Positions 7,894 through 16,400 of a stretch of 27,161 nt of DNA are shown in pieces. The notes under the pieces were generated by a model. The model was not told the DNA's origin, made no database searches, and was given only the letters and a program-made list of their open reading frames with translations. The first letter of the stretch is position 1. The number at the start of each line of letters is the position of its first letter. Source of the stretch: JAEELC01 sp963621965 (GTDB taxonomy: Bacteria > Bacillota_I > Bacilli_A > Acholeplasmatales > Anaeroplasmataceae); NCBI GenBank assembly GCA_963621965.1, contig CAVFGN010000026.1:1-27161 (forward strand), in the 5' to 3' direction. A program made the position numbers and the translations under genes.

Positions 7894-7933
7894 AAAAAGA
7901 TAGTTTTAGAACAAGTCTAGAACTATCTTTTTT
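7893..7933. terminator. Bidirectional terminator
   Basis: An 18-bp stem (7893-7910 with 7916-7933, a single G-T pair) and a 5-base loop have an A-run on one side and a T-run on the other. It lies between the converging ATPase remnant and the zinc-pump gene and can serve both. Confidence 0.85.
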
Positions 7934-7936
7934 AAG

Positions 7937-9886
7937 CTAATATTTCTTTGAATTTGCACGCATAGCATTTAATATAGCTAAAACCGCAACGCCTACGTCC
8001 CCAAAAACAGAAATCCACATATTTGCGTATCCGAGAGCCGCAAATACTAATATTAATACTTTAACTGTTAATGCAAATATAATATTTTCATAAACTATTC
8101 TCATAGTTTTTCTTGCGACTTTCTTAGCAGTAATAATGCTTTTTAAATCATCATGCATTAATACTATATCGCTAGCTTCAATAGCCGCATCGCTTCCAAC
8201 ACCGCCCATTGCAATACCAATATCAGATTTCATTATTACGGGCGCATCATTAATTCCGTCTCCTACAAAGCACAAGTATTCATTTTCTTTTTTATTATCT
8301 AAAAGTTGTGTTACTTCTCGCACTTTATCTTGTGGAAGTAAATTTGCTTTGTATTTAGTTAGGTGAAGCTTTTCAGCCACCTTGCTTGCAACCGCTGCGT
8401 TATCTCCGGTAAGCATTATTGTGCTAGCTCCTATACTATTTAGGTAATCAATAGTAACTAAAGAATCATCTTTTATTTCATCCTCGATAACAATATAACC
8501 TAAGAATTTCTTATTTAATGAAACATAAACAACTGTACCAAGACTTTCAGATTTAACAAATTCTATTTTCTCGCGTTCCATCAATTTAGATGATCCACAA
8601 TATATTGTGTTTTCTTCATTTCTTGCAATAACTCCGTAACCTGATACATTTTCTAATATGTAATTATTTGTTTGTTCTAAATCACATTCAAGTTCCTTAA
8701 TAGATAAAGCAATAGGATGACTTGAGTCTTTTTCAGCAATCTTTGCATATTTTATAACCTCTTCTTTGTCTCCGTATATCTCAGTCACCTTAAAATTACC
8801 TTTTGTAAGTGTACCTGTTTTATCGAATACAAAGATATTTGCCTTATCAAATCTTTCTAAGTGAATTGAGCCTTTAATTAAGACGCCATTTCTGCTTGCG
8901 CCACCAAGTCCTGAGAAAAAGGATAAAGGAACAGAAATAACTAAAGCACAAGGACAAGATACAACGAGGAATGACAAGGCTCTATAAATCCAGTCATTAA
9001 ACGCCGGAGAATTGCCACAAATTAAATTAATAATAGGTGGAATGAATGCAAGGAGAAGAGCACACACAACTACAATTGGAGTGTAATACTTAGCAAATTT
9101 AGTGATGAAAGCTTCGGATTTGGATTTTTCACTAGATGCATTTTCCACTAAATTTAAAATTTTACTTACAGTTGACTCTCCGTATACTTTAGATACTTTA
9201 ATCTCTATAGGGCTTGTTAAATTAATTGTGCCTGACATAACCTCATCACACTCTTTAACCTCACGAGGTAGCGATTCACCAGTTAATGCCTTTGTATCAA
9301 GGGTAGTTGTACCTGAAATAATAGTTCCATCAAGAGGGATTCTTTCTCCTGGTTTAACAACAATTACGTCTCCTACTTTTATTTCTTCAGGACTAACTTC
9401 CGCCACAACACCATCTATAATAGTTCTTGCAAAATCCGGACGAATATCCATTAAACTTGATATATTCTTTCTTGCTTTTCCTGCCGCATAACTTTGAAAC
9501 CATTCTCCTACTTGATAAAACAATAGAACTGCGCAAGCTTCATCAAAGCCTTCAGGTTTGCCTGTTGTAATTCCTGTATATATACCAAGTCCAAAAGCTC
9601 CTATAGTTGCAAGTGCCATCAAGAAATTTTCATCAAACACTTGACCATGACTTATATTTATAGCGGATTTTTTTAATACATCGTGTCCTATATATAAATA
9701 TATTATGAAATATAGCGCAAAAGGAACAAGCCAACCTATACTTTTATTTGGAATAATATCGGCCAATCCATTTTCAAAATTTAAGTTCTTTATTTGTTTT
9801 AATATAATATTAGTAAGCATCACTATAAAAAACAATATAATTGCGATTATAATTCTTTTTAAATTTCTTTTCTGTTTTTTTGTCAT
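7937..9886 (-). CDS. zntA: P1B-2 zinc/cadmium/lead-exporting ATPase, without N-terminal HMA domain
   Basis: A membrane pump of 649 residues that exports Zn(II), Cd(II) or Pb(II) using ATP. Seen: TGES at 202-205, the membrane metal site SCPCALV at about 310-316, phosphorylated Asp355 in DKTGT, SSHP at 388-391 for ATP binding, GDGINDAP at 543-550. K609 in the seventh helix (NIIFALTVK) and D630 in the eighth (FGDVGVAV) are the group-2 residues seen in ZntA. The usual N-terminal metal-binding domain is absent: the protein begins with a short basic stretch and a membrane helix. That domain is instead the separate gene just upstream. AGGAGG lies 5 bp before the ATG, and an SmtB-like operator lies 17 bp before it. 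Zinc is the likeliest signal, judging by the repressor; cadmium resistance is equally possible. Confidence 0.92.
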   Translation of the reverse strand: MTKKQKRNLKRIIIAIILFFIVMLTNIILKQIKNLNFENGLADIIPNKSIGWLVPFALYFIIYLYIGHDVLKKSAINISHGQVFDENFLMALATIGAFGLGIYTGITTGKPEGFDEACAVLLFYQVGEWFQSYAAGKARKNISSLMDIRPDFARTIIDGVVAEVSPEEIKVGDVIVVKPGERIPLDGTIISGTTTLDTKALTGESLPREVKECDEVMSGTINLTSPIEIKVSKVYGESTVSKILNLVENASSEKSKSEAFITKFAKYYTPIVVVCALLLAFIPPIINLICGNSPAFNDWIYRALSFLVVSCPCALVISVPLSFFSGLGGASRNGVLIKGSIHLERFDKANIFVFDKTGTLTKGNFKVTEIYGDKEEVIKYAKIAEKDSSHPIALSIKELECDLEQTNNYILENVSGYGVIARNEENTIYCGSSKLMEREKIEFVKSESLGTVVYVSLNKKFLGYIVIEDEIKDDSLVTIDYLNSIGASTIMLTGDNAAVASKVAEKLHLTKYKANLLPQDKVREVTQLLDNKKENEYLCFVGDGINDAPVIMKSDIGIAMGGVGSDAAIEASDIVLMHDDLKSIITAKKVARKTMRIVYENIIFALTVKVLILVFAALGYANMWISVFGDVGVAVLAILNAMRANSKKY

Positions 9887-9902
9887 ATTAGCCTCCTAAC
9901 AA

Positions 9903-9918
9903 TTGAACAATTATTCAA
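9903..9918. promoter_or_regulatory. SmtB/CzrA-type operator before the zinc pump
   Basis: TTGAACAATTATTCAA is an inverted repeat TTGAA-N6-TTCAA. It contains TGAACA..TATTCA, close to the known SmtB-family operator core. It lies just upstream of the ribosome site of the pump gene. No clear -35/-10 pair was found beside it, so it may act on an internal promoter or block passing polymerase. Confidence 0.6.
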
Positions 9919-9929
9919 CTATAGTTTAA

Positions 9930-9957
9930 AATAAATAGTACTTACGTACTACTTATT
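9930..9957 (-). terminator. Hairpin between the metallochaperone and pump genes
   Basis: A 12-bp stem (9930-9941 with 9946-9957, one G-T pair) and a 4-base loop begin at the stop codon of the HMA gene. The T-run after it is short, so it could be a partial terminator or an RNA processing/stability hairpin that sets lower expression of the pump than of the chaperone. Confidence 0.45.
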
Positions 9958-10165
9958 ATTCATTAATTTCAAAATCAGGTTCAACTTTTTTAGCTGCCTT
10001 TAAAGCCTTCTTTAAAACTTCTTCATGATTCTCGCAATCAAGTACCATTTTTTGAGTCATAAAATTAATTTGGCAATCATTTACGCCTTCAACTTTCTTA
10101 ATAGCTTCTTCACACTTAAGTGCACAAGCAGCACAATCTACTTCAATTTCATATGTTTTTTTCAT
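9956..10165 (-). CDS. Free-standing HMA metal-binding protein (zinc/cadmium chaperone)
   Basis: A 69-residue ferredoxin-like heavy-metal-associated domain. Its metal loop reads VDCAACALKCEEAIKKVEGV. The Asp10-Cys11-x-x-Cys14 pattern matches the DCAAC loop of the ZntA N-terminal domain, which binds Zn, Cd and Pb; copper chaperones have MxCxxC without the Asp. It sits between the repressor (9 bp upstream) and a pump that lacks its own HMA domain, so it very probably works as a detached N-terminal domain for that pump, handing over or sensing metal in the cytoplasm. That role is inferred from context. Confidence 0.88.
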   Translation of the reverse strand: MKKTYEIEVDCAACALKCEEAIKKVEGVNDCQINFMTQKMVLDCENHEEVLKKALKAAKKVEPDFEINE

Positions 10166-10174
10166 GTTAAATCC

Positions 10175-10492
10175 TCACTTTTCTTCACTGATATGCTCTA
10201 TTGCATATTTAAATATCGTAGAAATATGTTCATCATCAAAAGAATAATAGACTTCTTTTCCATCTTTTCTACTCTTAACAAGTTTCGCATCACGAAGAAT
10301 TCTAAGTTGATGACTTACTGCCGATTTATTCATATTAACAACAGAACATATATCATTTACACAAAGTTCATTTTCTTCAATTGTATGCAAAATTTTATCT
10401 CTTGTAGGATCTCCTAATACTTTAAATAGATTAGCTAAATCAGAAATTTTGTCATCAGAAGGCATTGTTCTTTTAATCTTTTCTAAATCCAT
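10175..10492 (-). CDS. ArsR/SmtB-family metal-sensing repressor, zinc type
   Basis: A 105-residue winged-helix repressor. The recognition helix region is NMNKSAVSHQLRILRDAKLV, and the wing is SRKDGKEVYYS. The ELCVND stretch has only one Cys, so the CadC-type site (CVC) is incomplete. The last helix reads FDDEHISTIFKYAIEHISE. When aligned to SmtB, it keeps Asp, His, His and Glu at the positions of D104, H106, H117 and E120, the zinc-sensing alpha-5 site. It should therefore release DNA on zinc binding. AAGGAG lies 7 bp before the ATG. It is the first gene of the unit and its promoter is covered by a likely operator, so it probably controls itself. Confidence 0.9.
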   Translation of the reverse strand: MDLEKIKRTMPSDDKISDLANLFKVLGDPTRDKILHTIEENELCVNDICSVVNMNKSAVSHQLRILRDAKLVKSRKDGKEVYYSFDDEHISTIFKYAIEHISEEK

Positions 10493-10511
10493 TATATTTC
10501 TCCTTAACTAT

Positions 10512-10539
10512 ATTATATAACAGTTGAACAGTTTGTCAA
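10512..10539 (-). promoter_or_regulatory. Promoter and operator of the zinc-resistance unit
   Basis: On the minus strand TTGACA (10534-10539) and TATAAT (10512-10517) are perfect hexamers 16 bp apart. The spacer and -35 are overlaid by TTGAACAGTTTGTCAA (10524-10539), an imperfect relative of the palindrome at 9903-9918. Repressor bound here would cover the -35 box. Confidence 0.75.
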
Positions 10540-10553
10540 TCATTAAATCGTTT

Positions 10554-10775
10554 TCAATTTTCACTAAAGAAATATTTTATAAATTTATATACAGAAACAA
10601 CACATATAAAGATTAAAGCAGTATTTAAAATAGTGTGTCCATTAGAAATAGTGTAAAATATCTCAAATCTATCAAACGATGCGTCATGAAATAACAAACG
10701 AATATAGTTACATATATCATTTGTTAAAAATATAATAAATAATCCTAGTATCAATCTTTTAGATTTATTAAGCAT
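10554..10775 (-). CDS. Small two-helix membrane protein, unknown
   Basis: 73 residues with two hydrophobic segments, about 7-22 (LILGLFIIFL) and 48-66 (TALIFICVVSVYKFI), and short charged ends. I do not recognise the family. A modest AAAGG lies about 10 bp before the ATG and a TATAAT-like box at 10796-10801, though with no clear -35. It stands alone between the nusG terminator and the zinc repressor. Its stop codon would be TGA, which fits the standard code. A chance open frame cannot be excluded. Confidence 0.5.
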   Translation of the reverse strand: MLNKSKRLILGLFIIFLTNDICNYIRLLFHDASFDRFEIFYTISNGHTILNTALIFICVVSVYKFIKYFFSEN

Positions 10776-10804
10776 TTTATCACAACCTTTATATTATTAT
10801 AGTA

Positions 10805-10849
10805 AAAAAAATAAAAAAATAAAACTGCAAGATAAAAATCTTACAGTTT
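10805..10849 (-). terminator. Terminator of the rpmG-secE-nusG unit
   Basis: A 12-bp stem (10822-10833 with 10838-10849, one G-T pair) with a four-base loop lies right after the nusG stop. On the minus strand it is followed by long T-runs. Confidence 0.85.
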
Positions 10850-10853
10850 ATTT

Positions 10854-11402
10854 TTAAATGCGTTCAAGGTTGCTAGCTTCTTCTTCAGAAGGAGTTAAAC
10901 GTCCAAACATTTCGATATCAACAGTAACAATTTGAGTAGCTTCGTTAACTTGAGATACAGTTCCAGAGAAGCCAGCAAATGATCCCTTAATAATACGAAC
11001 TTGATCTCCAACTTCAAAATCGAACTTAGGCTTTTGTAATAAACCAACTTTTCTTAGTAACGCATCCATTTCATATTGAGGAACATGGTTAGGTTTTGTA
11101 CCCTTACCACTAGATCCTAAGAATCCGGTTACACCTGGAGTATTACGAATCATAAACCATGATTCATCATCAACGAACTCGCCATTAACTTCAATTTCAA
11201 CATATAAGTATCCTGGATGTATCTTTCTTGTCTTTTCTACTTGAGTACCATCTTTCTTAGTCTCAATGTATTTTTCTTCAGGAGACATAACTTGATAAAT
11301 TCTATCTTCGAAGTTCATTGTCTTAATACGACGTTCGATAGCTTCTTTAATACTGTTTTCTTGACCAGCATAAGTTTGAATAATATACCATTTCTTTGCC
11401 AT
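10854..11402 (-). CDS. nusG: Transcription elongation/termination factor NusG
   Basis: 182 residues with the NGN domain first (KKWYIIQTYAGQENSIKEAI, then HPGYLYVEIE and RNTPGVTGFLGSS) and the C-terminal KOW domain (FEVGDQVRIIKGSFAGFSGTV). It binds RNA polymerase and links it to pausing, Rho or the ribosome. AAGGAG lies 7 bp before the ATG. Preceded by secE and rpmG as in most bacteria, but the usual next genes rplK and rplA are missing: a terminator follows at once. Confidence 0.96.
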   Translation of the reverse strand: MAKKWYIIQTYAGQENSIKEAIERRIKTMNFEDRIYQVMSPEEKYIETKKDGTQVEKTRKIHPGYLYVEIEVNGEFVDDESWFMIRNTPGVTGFLGSSGKGTKPNHVPQYEMDALLRKVGLLQKPKFDFEVGDQVRIIKGSFAGFSGTVSQVNEATQIVTVDIEMFGRLTPSEEEASNLERI

Positions 11403-11413
11403 AAAAACTCTCC

Positions 11414-11833
11414 TTATAGACTAAAGTAGCGTGATAATAATTCGCTAATAATAATATCAAACATTAAATATAATAACGTAAATAATATTAAGAATACAAA
11501 TGTTCTAACTACATCACCTAAAAATTTAGTCCATGTAGGCCACTTAACTTTTCTAAATTCTGGAAATGCATATTTACAAAATGGGAATAATGCATAAATT
11601 AAGCTTAATGCACCTATCACAACTAAAACAATTGCGAATGCAGTAGGATATGTACCTACAATTGGAATTGAATCTCTAAATGTAATAACTCCATTTAAAA
11701 TTAGAGAACCTAAAACGATTAGCACTAGAGAAACAAATATATATAAATATGTTTCCCATTTGTAATCTTTAGAAAGAACTTCTAAAATTCTACTTTTTCT
11801 ATCTAAAATATCAACTTTTTCTTTAATAGCCAT
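11414..11833 (-). CDS. secE: Preprotein translocase subunit SecE, long three-helix form
   Basis: 139 residues. The C-terminal part has the SecE hallmark FRKVKWPTW amphipathic helix (about 93-101) and then the essential membrane helix (about 109-132). Before it lie two extra hydrophobic segments, about 28-48 and 62-84. Most Gram-positive SecE proteins have about 60-75 residues and one helix; the three-helix layout is known from E. coli. AGGA lies just before the ATG, and the rpmG stop is 11 bp upstream. Function with SecY and SecG in the membrane is certain from the core motif; the role of the extra helices is open. Confidence 0.92.
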   Translation of the reverse strand: MAIKEKVDILDRKSRILEVLSKDYKWETYLYIFVSLVLIVLGSLILNGVITFRDSIPIVGTYPTAFAIVLVVIGALSLIYALFPFCKYAFPEFRKVKWPTWTKFLGDVVRTFVFLILFTLLYLMFDIIISELLSRYFSL

Positions 11834-11844
11834 AATTTTCCTGC

Positions 11845-11994
11845 CTATCTTGTTTCTTTATGAATAGTATACTTGTTACATCTAGGACAAAACTTATTAA
11901 GTGACAAACGTTCGCTTGTTGTTGCTTTGTTCTTAGTTGTAGTGTAGTTTCTGCTTAAGCATTCTTCACAAACTAGAATTACTTTTTCTCTCAT
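11845..11994 (-). CDS. rpmG: 50S ribosomal protein L33, zinc-binding form
   Basis: 49 residues starting MREKVILVCEECLSRNY and holding two CxxC pairs (CEEC and CPRC), so this is the Zn-containing C+ form. A longer in-frame start at 12048 was rejected because AAAGGTGG lies 9 bp before the ATG at 11994 and the family starts there. Lies ahead of secE and nusG, as is usual in Bacilli. Confidence 0.94.
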   Translation of the reverse strand: MREKVILVCEECLSRNYTTTKNKATTSERLSLNKFCPRCNKYTIHKETR

Positions 11995-12034
11995 AATAAA
12001 AAACCACCTTTTCAAAAGTGTTCTAATATATTTT

Positions 12035-12058
12035 ATTATACTTGTCAAAATTAGTCAA
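12035..12058 (-). promoter_or_regulatory. Probable promoter of rpmG-secE-nusG
   Basis: On the minus strand there is a TATAAT (12035-12040) and two TTGAC-type boxes, TTGACA at 12043-12048 and TTGACT at 12053-12058. None gives a 17-bp spacing to the TATAAT, so the exact pairing is unsure, but the cluster lies about 40-60 bp before rpmG. Confidence 0.45.
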
Positions 12059-12133
12059 TAAATGAGGTTAATCATTCATGCAAAATCAAAATATTTTTAA
12101 AATCATAAATATAAAGAATACCATTAAGATATA

Positions 12134-12655
12134 TTATTTATATATTTCTTTAAGCTTCTTTCTTATTTTATAAATATAATTGTATACTCTCTTGACATCT
12201 TCGTTGTATTTTTGGGCAAATGTTTTAATATTCATTTCACCTTTAAATATCTCATTATAAATGTTTTGTTCAAGAGCAGAATTAAATACTACGTTTTTCT
12301 CTTTAAAATCAAATAAAGAAATATCTTCACTAAAACCATAATCAATTTGTTCATTATAAGATACAACATTTTCATATTTAGTTTGAAGACGTAAATATTT
12401 AATAACCTTGTGTTTAACACATACTGAATAATATGTGAAAAACATAGAATTTGAAGACATTTTATAACGTTTAATGCAATCAAATAATATAATTAAACAT
12501 TCTTGAATTGCATCTTCTTTTGCATAGGTTAAACCATATTCATATACTATTTTTTTAATATATTTTTCATATTTATTAATTAAAGCTTTTGTAGCTTTTT
12601 CATTGTGCTCATGAATTAAATAAATTAATTCATAATCATTATAATCTTTATACAC
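12134..12655 (-). CDS. sigH: Sigma-70 family factor, SigH-like
   Basis: A small sigma factor of 173 residues. Region 2 is visible at the start (DYELIYLIHEHNEKATKALINKYEKYI, then EDAIQECLIILFDCI). A spacer follows, then a helix-turn-helix region 4 (about 138-170, KTFAQKYNEDVKRVYNYIYKIRKKL). Its place between rlmB and rpmG-secE-nusG is that of sigH in Bacillus, which drives early stationary-phase, competence and sporulation genes; B. subtilis SigH is longer (218 residues). The start must be GTG, because a TAA precedes it directly. No Shine-Dalgarno is visible, which suggests low or controlled translation. The target genes are unknown. Confidence 0.82.
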   Translation of the reverse strand: MYKDYNDYELIYLIHEHNEKATKALINKYEKYIKKIVYEYGLTYAKEDAIQECLIILFDCIKRYKMSSNSMFFTYYSVCVKHKVIKYLRLQTKYENVVSYNEQIDYGFSEDISLFDFKEKNVVFNSALEQNIYNEIFKGEMNIKTFAQKYNEDVKRVYNYIYKIRKKLKEIYK

Positions 12656-12670
12656 TTAAAATATGTATAA

Positions 12671-13375
12671 CTATACTAATAACGCTAAAATTATACCTGC
12701 AGATACGCTCGCATTTAAACTATTTACATGTCCTGTCATAGGAATTTTAATGTAGTAATCACATAGATTTTTACATGGTTTAGAAATACCAAATCCCTCA
12801 GAGCCAATAATAACCGCTAAGTTTAGGCTTTTATCTATATCTTTAGCCTCTTCTTTAGCAGATGCATCAGTTCCTACAACCCAGAAATTGTTTTCTTGAA
12901 GTTTTTTTAACGCAACACCTAAATTATTAACCATACAGATAGGGACATATTCAATAGCACCAGTTGAAACATGAGCCACAGTCTCAGTAATCGATACTGA
13001 CCTATTCTTAGGAATAATAATAGCATCAATTGAGAATGCATCGCAGCTTCTAATCATAGCACCTAAGTTATGAGGATCTTCAAGGCCATCACAAACTAAG
13101 AAGATTTTTCTTGAATTTTTTTTCTTATTCAAAATATCTTCAAGACTAACATATTTATAATCTTCAACTACTGCACCGTATCCTTGGTGACGATCTCCGT
13201 ATTTTTTATCCATAGCTTGTTTAGATAAAATATTATACTTTATCTTCTTTTCATCAAGTTTCTTTAAAAATGCAGGATCTTTTTTCTTAGCAAGTTCCTC
13301 TACATCAAACTCGTAAATTTTGTGTCCAGCTCGAATACACTCATTTATACAGTTCTTACCATAAATTTTAAACAT
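12671..13375 (-). CDS. rlmB: 23S rRNA 2'-O-ribose methyltransferase, TrmH/SpoU family
   Basis: 234 residues. The N-terminal substrate domain (FKIYGKNCINECI) is followed by the SPOUT knot with its three motifs: GLEDPHNLGAMIRS, IIGSEGFGIS and NSLNASVSAGIILA. The family methylates G2251 of 23S rRNA. An upstream in-frame ATG at 13495 lies inside the P-type ATPase gene; GGTGA before the ATG at 13375 and the family start decide for 13375. Fifteen bases separate it from the sigma factor gene. It corresponds to yacO in Bacillus. Confidence 0.92.
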   Translation of the reverse strand: MFKIYGKNCINECIRAGHKIYEFDVEELAKKKDPAFLKKLDEKKIKYNILSKQAMDKKYGDRHQGYGAVVEDYKYVSLEDILNKKKNSRKIFLVCDGLEDPHNLGAMIRSCDAFSIDAIIIPKNRSVSITETVAHVSTGAIEYVPICMVNNLGVALKKLQENNFWVVGTDASAKEEAKDIDKSLNLAVIIGSEGFGISKPCKNLCDYYIKIPMTGHVNSLNASVSAGIILALLV

Positions 13376-13399
13376 AAAATCACCATATTTCACAGTAAA

Positions 13400-13405
13400 A
13401 TTATA
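13400..13405 (-). promoter_or_regulatory. Possible -10 box ahead of rlmB
   Basis: TATAAT preceded by TG lies 25-30 bp before the rlmB start, after the terminator of the upstream gene. The -35 region is AT-only and not convincing. Confidence 0.35.
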
Positions 13406-13440
13406 CATTATAATATTATAAAAATAAATATTTTTCACAA

Positions 13441-13466
13441 AGAAAAAGAAGGGACAAGCCCTTCTT
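13441..13466 (-). terminator. Terminator of the giant P-type ATPase gene
   Basis: AAGAAGGG (13446-13453) pairs perfectly with CCCTTCTT (13459-13466). On the minus strand TTT follows directly after the stem, whose own end is TT. It lies directly after the ATPase stop codon. Confidence 0.75.
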
Positions 13467-13469
13467 AAT

Positions 13470-16400
13470 CTACAATTGATTAATCTTATCTGCAAATATT
13501 CTTATCCACTTTTTAGAGAAAGGAACAATGTTTGTAATTATCTTCATTAAAGGTGCAGATAGTAAGCATAACATGAATAACAAAATGATACATTGTATAG
13601 GTAGAGATTGAACTGTACCACCAGTTGTTGTGTATACATTAACCTCGTAATCAATAACTTGTCCGTTAATAGTTAAGTAATACTTACCATCCACTTTCGA
13701 ATAAGATAAACTTCTTAAATCGTTATTACCATTACAGTTCTTATCAGTTAAATAGCCATTAACAATATAGAAGTCTTTTTCAGTTACAGTAATAGTTGGT
13801 TTATATAGCGCCTTACTTTGTACACCATCAATATAATAATATGTTGTCTTAATTGTTACATCTGCATCGTAACTATTAAATTCTAAATCAGTATTTTCTA
13901 GATCTAATACTAAATAGTTATATCTATTCTTACCATAAGTAATAGGTTGTTTATTATATAAAGAACTAATAATTTCACCATTTACAACAATATTATAATC
14001 ACTATCAATTTCAACACTTGAAACAGTACTTATCTTAGATTTATTTTCAGCAATTGTTTCGTTATTAATTAAGAATGAACCATCAGCAGAAATAGAAACA
14101 GTAGGTAATACATTATATCCGGTATCAATACCACCATACATAATCTCACCATTTGGTTCTACAGTTACACTCTTAGATTCATCATATGATAAATTAGTAA
14201 CATAACCACCAAGGCCATATTTATCATCACTTGTTTTGTGTAGTGTAGGAATCTTTGGCGCATAGTCAGATAAACTAATAATATTAGTATTATCAAGTAC
14301 TAATTCACCGTACTCATTAACAGAAGCCGTATTACCAGTCTTCTTAGTAGCCGCATAATAATAGGATTCGTCACCTGACTTATTTGACTTAGTTATAACA
14401 TAGCCATCAACTGCATAAGTATTCTTATCACTGATTGCTACCGCAGGAGCTTCCCATTTAACTACTTCAAGCGTGTCTGAATAGTATGTACCCACACTAA
14501 ATATAGGCGCAAAATCAAAGAACTTAGGCGTAATTAGTGTTAGGAAAATGAAGCATGCAAACATCGAATAGAACAAAACTTTGTGTATTGTTGTAAATAC
14601 TGGTTTTAAACATACATCGTATAATACCATCATACAAGTGAATGTGGCCGAAAGTACAATTAATGTTGATGATATAGTTGAAGTCATCGATAATTCATCT
14701 TTTAACATAAATACAATTAAAGAAAGAATTACGATAACGAATGCGCCTGGGAGGGCACTTTTTAAGACATTTGTGAGGAAATGTCCTTTATTTAAATCAT
14801 TATTCTTTTCAAGGACTAAAATAACAGAAGGAATACCTATAACAAATAAATCGATTATAAATAACTGGTTAGTTGAAATTGGATAATAACCTTGAATTAA
14901 AGCTAGTATTGCAAGTAATAAACTAAACATTGTTTTAGTTAAATACAAACGACTTACTTTTGTAACGTTATTAATAACACGTCTACCTTCCGACACAACG
15001 TTAGGCATACAAGAGAAATTAGAATCAACTAATACTAAGTGGCTTACATTTCTTGCCGCATCAGACCCTGAAGCCATCGCAATAGAGCAATCAGCTTCTT
15101 TTAAAGCAAGTAAATCGTTAACGCCGTCACCTGTCATTGCGACAGTCTTACCCGCTTCTTTAAGTGTACGAACAAGTAAACGCTTTTGGTTTGGAGATAC
15201 ACGACCAAATACTGTGTATTTAGTTGCAGCGCGAACAACATCTTGTTCACTCATACCATCTAGTGAGATAAAGTTAGACGCATCATTAACGCCAGCACGT
15301 TTTGCAATCATTGAAACAGTAGTAGGATTATCACCACTAATTACTTTAACCTCTACTCCACTATTTTTGAAGTAATTGATAGTTTCAATCGCATCAGGTC
15401 TAATATTATCTTCAATTAAAATTAAAGACATAGGGTAAACTTCAGTATCAGGTAAAGTATTTTCTGAGATTATACCTTCTGTATAAGCAAGTAGTAATAC
15501 ACGGAATCCTTCACGCGCAAACTTATCAACATCTTTTGCGATTGTTTGATATGTCTCTTTACTAAGTACAAATTCAGGTGCACCCATAATATAAGTGCCG
15601 TATTTATCAAATGAAGCAGCACTTAATTTTCTCTTTGAAGAAAAAGGAATAGTACCAAGAACTTTTAAACGTTTTTGAAGACCAAAGTAGTTCTTCATCG
15701 CAACACTAGTTAAGTTATCGTCGTTAAGTGCATTAAGTAAGGCACTCATCGCATATTTAGTGTTTATACCGCCAAAGTTTTTGTACTCAATAACATTTTT
15801 AACTTTCATAGTACCATCAGTGATAGTACCAGTTTTATCTAAGCAAAGCACGTTTATGCGCGCAAGCATTTCAATACAGTATAACTCTTGAACTAATACA
15901 CCACTTCTTGCTAAACGCATAACACCTACAGCAAGAGCCATTGATGTACATAAATAAAGACCAGACGGAATCATACCAATCATTGCACCAGCTGTCTTTC
16001 TGATAGATTCAACATAGTTCATACCATTTTTAACATATTGAACATAGAAAAGTAATCCACCAAGTACAACAACTAAGAAACTCATTACATAGATAATTAA
16101 GTTTAAAGAGTGAAGTAATTCACTTCTAGGCTTAACATACTTTTTAGCTGAAGTCGTAAGAGATTCAATATAATTATCCTTACCAACCTTTTCAACTTTA
16201 GCTTTACAGTTACCGGCTACTACAATAGAGCCACTAAAAAGCGTATCTCCTGGTTTCTTTAAAATTGCATCAGATTCACCAGTTAACATGGACTCGTTAA
16301 CTTCGATAGTATCACTTACAACTACGCTATCTGCACAAATTTGTTTTCCGGCTGTTAGAATCATGATGTCATCTAATACAACTTCACCAGTAGATATTTC

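Noticed and set aside
8136..9899. Plus-strand open frames across the zinc-pump gene
   Set aside because: They are antisense shadows without ribosome sites; the opposite frame has all P1B ATPase motifs.
11995..12048. 18-residue extension of ribosomal protein L33
   Set aside because: It spans the AAAGGTGG ribosome site and matches nothing in the family.
13376..13495. N-terminal extension of RlmB
   Set aside because: It would run through the terminator and the end of the ATPase gene; the ribosome site and family start fit 13375.
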